A stretch of 9,932 nt of DNA, taken from the NCBI GenBank assembly GCA_036260375.1, contig DASZZZ010000037.1, positions 1 through 9,932 of the forward strand, in the 5' to 3' direction. The notes under the pieces were generated by a model that saw only the letters and a list, made by a program, of their open reading frames with translations, did not search any database and was not told the origin of the DNA. Each line of letters starts with the position of its first letter. The stretch's first letter is position 1. Origin of the DNA: DASZZZ01 sp036260375. Lineage in GTDB: Bacteria > Actinomycetota > CADDZG01 > WHSQ01. Shown one piece after another: positions 1-7,641 of this stretch. The position numbers and the translations under genes were made by a program.

Positions 1-95
1 CCTCCCGCGCCCGCCGGTGCATACGCCAGGCCCGTCATACACCGCGCCGCGACGCCGGCGAAAGGCCCTTTCGTCGCGTTTGGGCCCACGCGGTT
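1..95. other. Intergenic left edge, no gene seen
   Basis: No credible coding frame is visible here. The stretch lies downstream of the minus-strand reductase-like gene and is very GC-rich. The only structure I see is a GC-rich hairpin at 56-76, listed separately. A minus-strand ATG at 38-36 opens a frame that leaves the window, but it has no Shine-Dalgarno sequence and cannot be judged. Confidence 0.5.
56..76 (-). terminator. Possible terminator hairpin after the reductase-like gene
   Basis: The arms CGGCGAAAG (56-64) and CTTTCGTCG (68-76) pair over 9 bp, with one G-T wobble, around a GCC loop. The stem lies about 20 bases past the stop codon of the minus-strand gene. No T-tract follows on the minus strand, and only a short TTT follows on the plus strand. 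It is therefore at best an atypical GC-rich terminator, and a chance stem in GC-rich DNA cannot be excluded. Confidence 0.25.
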
Positions 96-638
96 CTACG
101 TTTGCGGCCTGTAGCTCAGGTACACGACGCCGTGATCGAACGCCTCGGACGCCGCGAGCGCGAGCTTCCCGGAGAGCCCCTCGGGGAACAGCCGGGGGCC
201 GGACCCGCGCGTGACCGGGTAGACGAGCAGATGGAGCTCGTCGACGAGACCGTCGGCGAGCATCGCCCGCACCAGGGTCCCGCTCCCGCTCACGTAGAGG
301 TCCCCGACGTCCTCCTTCAAGCTCCGGATCGTGTGGGGGTCGTAGCGGCCGACGACCTTCGTGTTGCGCCACGTCGGATCGGTCAGCGTGGACGAGACCA
401 CGTACTTGACGGTGTCGTTGAAGAACGGGGCGCCCGGGTCCTCCTCCACCGTGCGAGTCGACCACGCCGGCTCGAACATCTCGTAGGTTCTGCGCCCGAG
501 CAGGATGCCGCGGCACCGCTTCGTGACGGCGCCCACCACCCTCTCCATCTCGGGAAGGAACTCGTAGTCGAACGTCCACGTCGGCGCGTCGATCACGCCG
601 TCGAGCGTGACGAACTCGTGCACGTGTATCGCTCCCAC
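96..638 (-). CDS. Dihydrofolate reductase family protein (RibD C-terminal fold)
   Basis: Predicted 180-residue cytoplasmic NAD(P)H-dependent oxidoreductase of the RibD-C/DHFR-like family; the substrate is unknown. The N-terminal strand carries VTLDGVIDAP (residues 10-19), matching the family's 'SLDG' segment. LLGRRTYEMF (46-55) is the usual GRxTYE nucleotide-binding motif, KYVVSSTL (78-85) is a core strand, and DLYVSGSGTLV (113-123) is the glycine-rich cofactor loop. It is followed by the typical LVDELHLLVYPV strand and GxGxRLF (146-150). The length matches single-domain family members, which lack the RibD deaminase domain. I chose GTG at 638 because AGGAGG (651-646) lies 7 bases upstream; an in-frame GTG at 644 is the alternative. 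The gene is divergent from the UvrA-like gene, with 177 bases between starts. Such proteins are often annotated as deaminase/reductase without proof of function. The fold assignment is firm and the reaction is not. Confidence 0.88.
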   Translation of the reverse strand: MGAIHVHEFVTLDGVIDAPTWTFDYEFLPEMERVVGAVTKRCRGILLGRRTYEMFEPAWSTRTVEEDPGAPFFNDTVKYVVSSTLTDPTWRNTKVVGRYDPHTIRSLKEDVGDLYVSGSGTLVRAMLADGLVDELHLLVYPVTRGSGPRLFPEGLSGKLALAASEAFDHGVVYLSYRPQT

Positions 639-645
639 CGTCACA

Positions 646-654
646 CCTCCTCCT
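646..654 (-). promoter_or_regulatory. Ribosome-binding site deciding the reductase-like start
   Basis: On the minus strand the sequence reads AGGAGGAGG (654-646). The proximal AGGAGG is 7 bases from GTG 638 and 1 base from GTG 644; the distal one is 4 bases from GTG 644. The spacing favours GTG 638 as the start. Confidence 0.7.
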
Positions 655-806
655 CGAGACGTCGCAGGAAAAGACTCGCCCGGGACGACCGACTCATCGC
701 GCCCGGCGTTCGCGTGCACGTCCGCGCCGGGGGGCGCCTCGGCCGACGACCAGCAACTACCATCGCCGGACGAGCGCGAGTGAACCGCGCCGGCATCCTC
801 ACAGAT

Positions 807-810
807 GGAG
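807..810 (+). promoter_or_regulatory. Ribosome-binding site of the UvrA-like gene
   Basis: GGAG lies 5 bases before the ATG at 816. A second in-frame ATG at 822 would be 11 bases away, so 816 is preferred. The open frame continues upstream without a stop, but that part lies opposite the reductase-like gene and carries no recognisable UvrA sequence. Confidence 0.6.
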
Positions 811-815
811 ACGCG

Positions 816-3209
<2,394 letters not shown>

Positions 3210-3223
3210 CCCGGGGTTCGGCG

Positions 3224-4621
3224 TTACGGGTTGGCGGGGTTCGCGCGCGTCGCCTCGCCCTCGCTCACGTCGTCCATCTCGTGAGCCGCTCGCTCGACGC
3301 CCTCGACGAGGGCATCGGGCATCTCGCGCTCCGACAGCTCCTGCGCCTCTTGGTCGTCGGGCGCCTTCCTGAGCTTCGGCGGAGGAGCCTTCCACGCGCG
3401 GAGGTTCTGTAGCACGTCGCCGTAGAAGTCGGTCACGGCGTCCATCACCGAATCGATGAACGAGCCTTGCCCCGCACTTCGCTTGAGACCGAGGTTCCGG
3501 TTCATCGTCACGGTGAACTGACGGATCTCCTTGTTCCCCTCCGGGTACAGGACCTCCGGGTTGGCGCGCGCAGCCTGCAACGATGCCGCGAGCGCATGAG
3601 GAGACCACGTCGCCTTGACCCCGACGCTCACATCCTCGGGGGCGTTCTGTAGCTGGCGCAGCAGCCAGGAGACGCGTCCCTTCGACCGTCCCTGTCGCGG
3701 CGCATCGATCCGCGTCGAGACGATCACCTGGCGGGATCGCAAATCTGCCACTACTTCGAGCGGACCGGCCGAGTCGGGCACCCGAAGCTCGGCATGGAGT
3801 CGACCGGTCGTAGCGAGCGCGTCCCTAAGGGCCGTCTGACGCGCGGTTGGCGTGCGCTCGTCGCGTCCGAGCACCTGGCGTACGTCGCGCCCGAGGTCTT
3901 TGGTCAGTTGCAGGCACAGGAAGCGGATCAAGTCGTCCCACCGCGCCGCGACGTCGCCGACCTCGACGTCCGTCTTGCGGAGCGTTCCCTGCCGCGCGCC
4001 GTCGCGCACCGTCGTCCAGCTGGGCCCCATGTTGTCGAACGACACGGCGCCGGAACGGGGATCGCTGAGATAGCGAATGAGCTCGCCAAGGATGTACGCC
4101 TGATCCGGGTCGCTCACGCCGCGATGCTGCTTCTGGACGACCGCCTCCGTGAGGACGTCGATCCACGACCAATGATGCAGCGCAACCCGCTTCAACTTGC
4201 GCCGGTCGATGTCGATCGGATAGTCGCTCGACGATGTGACGTACTGGTTCGATATAGACAGCACGGCGTTGAACTCGAGTTGGCGTGCGAGGTCGAGATA
4301 CGCCTCTATCTGGGCGGCCTCCAGTTCGTTGGGGCCGGTCTTGGTCTCGACCAGCGCGCCCCACGACTTCTTCCCCCACGAGACCGTGATGACGCCGTCG
4401 GGACGGATGGTGCGTCCCTCGGCCTTGAACGGCACCTCTACGAACGTCTCGATTCGGCCGGCGGGGGCGCCGAGTGGCTTCAAGAGCGCGCGCCCGAACT
4501 CGGTCACCGCACCGATCACGGCGAGCAGCGCGGAGGCTGCGCGGCGCTCCTGAGCCTCGATCCCCGACGCGGACGAGATCGGTATGAGCCGTGCGACGGG
4601 CCACTGTTCGTCCTTCAGCAT
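3224..4621 (-). CDS. Uncharacterised protein with PD-(D/E)XK nuclease-like domain
   Basis: 465 residues, cytoplasmic, with no signal peptide or membrane segment. Residues 56-112 carry the PD-(D/E)XK set: RPDGVI with Asp75, then after a strand LVETKTG with Glu92 and Lys94, then Gln104 opening a helix (QIEAYLDLAR). A glutamate on an upstream helix or strand (Glu41, Glu58 or Glu62) could complete it. The arrangement D-x16-ExK with a following Q is typical of active members. HHWSWIDVLTEAV (149-161) probably ends the nuclease fold. Residues 285-410 look like a separate alpha/beta domain ending FIDSVMDAVTDFYGDVLQ. The last 50 residues are charged and low in complexity. I chose ATG 4621 because AGGAGG lies 7 bases upstream; an upstream ATG at 4657 falls before the predicted transcription start. 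Substrate and pathway are unknown. Restriction, repair or RNA cleavage are all possible. Hand-counted lines show lower GC than neighbouring genes. Confidence 0.85.
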   Translation of the reverse strand: MLKDEQWPVARLIPISSASGIEAQERRAASALLAVIGAVTEFGRALLKPLGAPAGRIETFVEVPFKAEGRTIRPDGVITVSWGKKSWGALVETKTGPNELEAAQIEAYLDLARQLEFNAVLSISNQYVTSSSDYPIDIDRRKLKRVALHHWSWIDVLTEAVVQKQHRGVSDPDQAYILGELIRYLSDPRSGAVSFDNMGPSWTTVRDGARQGTLRKTDVEVGDVAARWDDLIRFLCLQLTKDLGRDVRQVLGRDERTPTARQTALRDALATTGRLHAELRVPDSAGPLEVVADLRSRQVIVSTRIDAPRQGRSKGRVSWLLRQLQNAPEDVSVGVKATWSPHALAASLQAARANPEVLYPEGNKEIRQFTVTMNRNLGLKRSAGQGSFIDSVMDAVTDFYGDVLQNLRAWKAPPPKLRKAPDDQEAQELSEREMPDALVEGVERAAHEMDDVSEGEATRANPANP

Positions 4622-4628
4622 GGGACCG

Positions 4629-4634
4629 CCTCCT
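4629..4634 (-). promoter_or_regulatory. Ribosome-binding site deciding the PD-(D/E)XK start
   Basis: A perfect AGGAGG on the minus strand sits 7 bases before ATG 4621. This supports a 465-residue protein over a 477-residue one starting at ATG 4657. Confidence 0.8.
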
Positions 4635-4655
4635 CCCGTGCCTGCCAACCCTTCC

Positions 4656-4684
4656 AATCTAGCAAGCGCAGTGGTTGCTCTCGA
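4656..4684 (-). promoter_or_regulatory. Candidate sigma-70-type promoter of the PD-(D/E)XK gene
   Basis: On the minus strand TCGAGA (4684-4679, 4 of 6 to TTGACA) and TAGATT (4661-4656, 4 of 6 to TATAAT) are separated by exactly 17 bases. The TGC just before the -10 makes an extended -10. Transcription would start near 4649, giving a leader of about 28 bases with the AGGAGG site. A 12-base palindrome, ACGACGCGTCGT (4684-4695), abuts the -35 and could be an operator. The local AT enrichment around the -10 is unusual for this window. Confidence 0.45.
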
Positions 4685-4703
4685 CGACGCGTCGTGGAAG
4701 TGG

Positions 4704-4718
4704 GGCGGCTTGACCGCC
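4704..4718 (-). terminator. Weak hairpin downstream of gap
   Basis: GGCGG (4704-4708) and CCGCC (4714-4718) can pair around a 5-base loop, about 40 bases past the gap stop. No T-tract follows on the minus strand. It could help to separate gap from the next gene, but a 5-bp GC stem is common by chance in this DNA. Confidence 0.2.
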
Positions 4719-4759
4719 GAGTGGCGTCGCCATCTGGCCTACGCCGACGCGGCTCGGGC

Positions 4760-5767
4760 CTAGAGCTGACGCGCGACGAGCTCGGTCAGGTCCACGAGGC
4801 GGTTGCTGTAGCCCCACTCGTTGTCGTACCAGCCCAGCACCTTGACCATGTTGCCGTTCGCCATCGTCGACAGCGAGTCGAACACGCACGAGTGCGGGTT
4901 GCCGACGATGTCGGAGCTGACGATCGGGTCCTCGCTGTACTCCATCACCGCCTGCATGCCGGCCGACTGCGACGCCTCGCGGAACCTCTCGTTGACCTCC
5001 TCGGCCGTGACGTCGGCCCCCAGCGTGCAGACGAGGTCCGTGATCGAGCCGTCGGGCACCGGCACGCGCAGCGCGATGCCGTCGAGACGGCCCTTGAGCT
5101 CGGGCAGCGACAGCGACGCCGCCTTGGCGGCTCCCGTGCTCGTCGGGATTATGTTGATCGCGGCGGCGCGCGCCCGGCGCAGGTCCTTGTGCGGGAGGTC
5201 GAGCGTGCGCTGGTCGTTGGTGTACGCGTGGCACGTCGTCATGAAGCCCTTCTCGATGCCCCAGTTGTCTTGCAGCACCTTGGCCATCGGGACGACGCAG
5301 TTCGTCGTGCAAGACGCGTTCGAGATCACGTGGTGGTTCGCCGGGTCGTAGTCGTCGTGGTTGACGCCCATCACCAGGGTGACGTCCTCGCCCTTGGCGG
5401 GGGCCGAGATGATCACCTTCTTCGCCCCCGCGGAGATGTGCTTGGCGGCGTCGTCGCGCGTGGTGAACAGACCGGTCGACTCGATGACGACGTCCACCCC
5501 GAGGTCGCCCCACGGCAGCGCGCCCGGGTCGCGCTCGCTGAGCACCCGAACGTTCGTGCCGTCGACCGAGAAGCCGTCGTCGCTCGCCTTGACGTCGTAC
5601 GACAGCACGCCGAGGACCGAGTCGTACTTCAGCAGGTGCGCGAGCGTCTTGGTGTCGGTGATGTCGTTGACGGCCACGACCTCGAGGCCGGACCCCTTCG
5701 CGCGCAGGGCGCGGAACAGGTTGCGCCCGATGCGTCCGAAGCCGTTGATCCCGATGCGCGTCGTCAT
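4760..5767 (-). CDS. gap: Type I glyceraldehyde-3-phosphate dehydrogenase
   Basis: 335-residue cytoplasmic enzyme that oxidises and phosphorylates glyceraldehyde 3-phosphate to 1,3-bisphosphoglycerate in glycolysis, normally as a homotetramer. The Rossmann start is IGINGFGRIGRN (5-16). Asp35 in VAVNDITD ends the second strand and points to NAD rather than NADP use. The active site is SNASCTTNC (149-157) with nucleophile Cys153, and His180 in TTCHAYTNDQ is the catalytic base. WYDNEWGYSNR (313-323) is the conserved C-terminal segment. The length is normal and all key residues are present. ATG 5767 is chosen because GGGAGG lies 8 bases upstream and it gives the standard family N-terminus; the frame is open further upstream without homology. 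The gene lies 102 bases downstream of yvcK on the same strand. pgk, the usual next gene, is not found; the PD-(D/E)XK gene is there instead. Confidence 0.97.
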   Translation of the reverse strand: MTTRIGINGFGRIGRNLFRALRAKGSGLEVVAVNDITDTKTLAHLLKYDSVLGVLSYDVKASDDGFSVDGTNVRVLSERDPGALPWGDLGVDVVIESTGLFTTRDDAAKHISAGAKKVIISAPAKGEDVTLVMGVNHDDYDPANHHVISNASCTTNCVVPMAKVLQDNWGIEKGFMTTCHAYTNDQRTLDLPHKDLRRARAAAINIIPTSTGAAKAASLSLPELKGRLDGIALRVPVPDGSITDLVCTLGADVTAEEVNERFREASQSAGMQAVMEYSEDPIVSSDIVGNPHSCVFDSLSTMANGNMVKVLGWYDNEWGYSNRLVDLTELVARQL

Positions 5768-5775
5768 GGACGGTG

Positions 5776-5781
5776 CCTCCC
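5776..5781 (-). promoter_or_regulatory. Ribosome-binding site of gap
   Basis: GGGAGG on the minus strand lies 8 bases before ATG 5767. It fixes this start over the in-frame ATG at 5833, which would add a basic 22-residue extension unlike any GAPDH. Confidence 0.75.
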
Positions 5782-5831
5782 TTGGTCGCCGGGGCATGCG
5801 CCCGGCTCGCGTGGCGCGGGCGCGTGCGCCC

Positions 5832-5837
5832 ATCCTA
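5832..5837 (-). promoter_or_regulatory. Possible -10 element for gap
   Basis: TAGGAT on the minus strand (5837-5832) matches the -10 consensus at 4 of 6 positions. It lies 64 bases upstream of the gap start, in the only non-coding gap between yvcK and gap. No recognisable -35 lies 16-18 bases upstream. gap could equally be read from the uvrC operon. Confidence 0.25.
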
Positions 5838-5869
5838 GCGGCGCGGCGCCGAGCGGCCCGCGACGACGC

Positions 5870-6748
5870 TCAGGCGAGCGAGCGCAGCACGCGCGCGAGG
5901 CGCCCTGCGTCGTGCGTGCCGGCGACGCTCGCGACGTCGGCCTCGACGATCTGCACGCCGGAGAACCCGGCGCCGTCGATCGCGACCCCGTCGTCGCGCA
6001 ACGGCGGCGACTGGACCACGACCGCGTCGACGGCGAACGGCCCCGCGTGCGCGAGCAGCGCCTCGAGATGCTCCCCGGCCCCCAGTCCCTCGGTCTCGCC
6101 CTTCTGCATGCGCGTGTTGCACACGTACACGCGTTGCGCCCGGGTCGTCCGCAGCGCGTCGCGCACGCCGGGCACGAGCACCGTGGCGATCAGGCTCGTG
6201 AACAGGCTCCCGGGGCCGAGCACGACTTGGTCGGCGGCGCGGATCGCGGCGACGGCCGCGGGGTTGGCCGGCGGATCGGAGGGGTCGAGGTAGACCGCCT
6301 GTATCGGCGCGCGCGCCTGCGCGACCGCCACCTGCCCGCGCAGGATCTCGCCCGCCGACCACGCGCGCAGCTCGACGCGCTGCGTCGTCGCCGGGTGCAC
6401 GCGGCCGGTCGCGCCGAGCAGCCTGCCGGCCTCGACGACCGCGGCGGCGAAGTCGCCGGTCATCTCCGCGAGCGCCGCGATGACGAGGTTGCCGGCGGTG
6501 TGGCCGGTGAGCGCGCCGCTGCGGAAGCGGTGCTGGTAGAGGTCGGCGAGTCGTTCGTCGCCGGCGAGCGCGACGAGGCAGTTGCGGATGTCGCCGGGGG
6601 CGGGGATGCCGAGCTCTCGCGTCAGCCGTCCCGAGGAGCCGCCGTCGTCGGCGACGGTCACGACGGCGTCGACCTCGCCGGCGTAGAGACGGGCGGCGCG
6701 CAGCGTCGTGGCGAGCCCGTGCCCGCCGCCGATTCCGGTGACCCTCAC
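5870..6748 (-). CDS. yvcK: YvcK/CofD-like gluconeogenesis and cell-shape factor
   Basis: 292-residue cytoplasmic protein of the YvcK family (GluconeogenesisFactor, CofD-like fold). Relatives in Bacillus and mycobacteria bind UDP-sugars and are needed for growth on gluconeogenic carbon sources and for normal cell wall and shape. The family motifs are present: GIGGGHGL (5-12), VADDGGSSGRL (32-42), PGDIRNCL (51-58), GHTAGNL (82-88) and VLGPGSLFTSL (176-186). It then has CNTRMQKGETEG (210-221). These resemble the nucleotide-binding pocket of CofD, but the short length and the rapZ linkage favour YvcK. The GTG start overlaps the rapZ stop as GTGA, and no clear Shine-Dalgarno is seen, so translation is probably coupled. 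The length is slightly below the 310-330 residues of many relatives because the N-terminus begins right at the first strand. whiA, which normally follows, is absent. Confidence 0.93.
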   Translation of the reverse strand: MRVTGIGGGHGLATTLRAARLYAGEVDAVVTVADDGGSSGRLTRELGIPAPGDIRNCLVALAGDERLADLYQHRFRSGALTGHTAGNLVIAALAEMTGDFAAAVVEAGRLLGATGRVHPATTQRVELRAWSAGEILRGQVAVAQARAPIQAVYLDPSDPPANPAAVAAIRAADQVVLGPGSLFTSLIATVLVPGVRDALRTTRAQRVYVCNTRMQKGETEGLGAGEHLEALLAHAGPFAVDAVVVQSPPLRDDGVAIDGAGFSGVQIVEADVASVAGTHDAGRLARVLRSLA

Positions 6749-7641
6749 CGCGCGTCGTCCGAACGCTCGACGTCGCGATGGATGACGCGCACGCCCAGCC
6801 CTCGTTCGCCGATGAGCGAGCCGACCTCCTCGGCGAGGACGACCGAGCGGTGTCGTCCGCCGGTGCACCCCACCGCGACGGTCAGGTAGTGGCGCTTCTC
6901 CGCTTCGTAGCCAGGGAGCAGCACGGCGAGCATGTCCTTCATGCGCGCGAGGAACTCCGACGTCGCGTCGTGGCTCATGACGTAGTGGCGCACGGACTCG
7001 TCGAGCCCGCTGAACGGGCGCAGCTCGTCTACCCAGTGCGGGTTCGGCAGGAAGCGGACGTCGAACACGAGGTCGGCGTCGAGCGGGATGCCGTACTTGT
7101 AGCCGAACGAGATAACGGTGATCTTGAGGCCCTTGCTCGTGACGCTCTCGTCGAAGTACGCGGCCATCTTCGCGCGCAGCTTGCGCACGCTCGTCTCCGA
7201 CGTGTCGAGGATGAGGTCGGCGCCGTCGCGCAGCGGGCGCATGAGCTCGCGCTCGCGCTGGATGCCGTCGGCGACGCGGTCCTCGCTGCCGAGCGGATGA
7301 CGGCGGCGCGACGCGTCATAGCGCCGGACGAGCACGTCGTCGGACGCGTCGAGGAACACGAGGCGGAAGCTCGACAGCTCCCGGCGCAGCTTGTCGAGCG
7401 CGCTCTGCGCCTCGTTGAAGAACTGCCCCCCGCGCGCGTCGATGACGAGCGCGATGCGGTCGAGGTCGTTGCCCGGGGCGAGCGCGAGGGACAGCATCTT
7501 GGAGATCAGCGTCGGGGGCAGGTTGTCGATGACGAACCAGCCGAAGTCCTCGAGCGCCTTGGCGGCCTCCGACCGGCCCGCGCCCGACATCCCGGTGATG
7601 ACGGTGACGTCGACGTCGCGCGCCCGGCGCCTGGTCGTCAC
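6745..7641 (-). CDS. rapZ: RapZ family nucleotide-binding protein (YvcJ)
   Basis: 298-residue P-loop protein. The N-terminal kinase-like domain has Walker A GMSGAGRS (17-24), with Arg in place of the usual Lys as in many RapZ proteins. It is followed by FGWFVIDNLPP (33-43) and the Walker B-like LVFLDAS (94-100). The C-terminal domain has SFGYKYGIP (178-186), FDVRFLPNPHW (193-203) and the VGCTGGRHRSV signature (257-267). In E. coli RapZ controls GlmZ/GlmS RNA decay and binds glucosamine-6-phosphate. Actinobacterial relatives bind GTP/ATP, but RNA targets are not established. The GTG start at 7641 forms a GTGA overlap with the uvrC stop; GGGAGG inside uvrC lies 4 bases upstream. The first 10 residues are basic and not conserved-looking. 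Its order between uvrC and yvcK is the standard actinobacterial arrangement. Confidence 0.95.
   Translation of the reverse strand: MTTRRRARDVDVTVITGMSGAGRSEAAKALEDFGWFVIDNLPPTLISKMLSLALAPGNDLDRIALVIDARGGQFFNEAQSALDKLRRELSSFRLVFLDASDDVLVRRYDASRRRHPLGSEDRVADGIQRERELMRPLRDGADLILDTSETSVRKLRAKMAAYFDESVTSKGLKITVISFGYKYGIPLDADLVFDVRFLPNPHWVDELRPFSGLDESVRHYVMSHDATSEFLARMKDMLAVLLPGYEAEKRHYLTVAVGCTGGRHRSVVLAEEVGSLIGERGLGVRVIHRDVERSDDAR

Larger units (their letters stand above)
639..815. promoter_or_regulatory. Divergent intergenic region between the reductase-like and UvrA-like genes
   Basis: This 177-base stretch must hold the promoters of two divergent genes. No strong -35/-10 pair is visible on either strand. 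The best plus-strand -10-like hexamer is TACCAT (758-763), 4 of 6 matches, but nothing resembling a -35 sits 16-18 bases upstream. I found no actinobacterial SOS-box match (GAAC-N4-GTTC), which would have been expected for a LexA-controlled repair gene. I found no other repeat or RNA gene in it. Confidence 0.4.

Noticed and set aside
108..124. tRNA-like TAGCTCAGG box
   Set aside because: It resembles a tRNA D-arm, but it lies inside the last codons of the reductase-like gene, and no acceptor stem, anticodon arm or T-arm can be placed around it.
639..815. SOS (LexA) control of the UvrA-like gene
   Set aside because: No GAAC-N4-GTTC type site was found between the two divergent starts.
4659..4759. 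Extra small gene between gap and the PD-(D/E)XK gene
   Set aside because: The open frame there is the out-of-frame extension of one lying under gap, has no ribosome-binding site of its own, and ends in low-complexity sequence.
5547..5556. CGAACGTTCG palindrome resembling part of an SOS box
   Set aside because: It is inside the gap coding sequence, lacks the 4-base spacer of GAAC-N4-GTTC, and is explained by conserved residues TNVRV.
5870..6748. CofD (2-phospho-lactate transferase of F420 synthesis)
   Set aside because: It shares the fold and the GGxGG-type pocket, but the position after rapZ with a GTGA overlap and the VADDGGSSGRL and LGPGSLFTSL motifs are those of YvcK.
3794..6889. Very long plus-strand open frame (about 1031 codons) opposite gap, yvcK and part of rapZ
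   Set aside because: It lies antisense to three well-recognised genes, its translation is rich in Arg, Asp, Val and His with no domain, and it is the expected by-product of GC-rich codon bias. The long minus-strand frames at 96-1880 (above 638) and 1920-3608 are rejected for the same reason.
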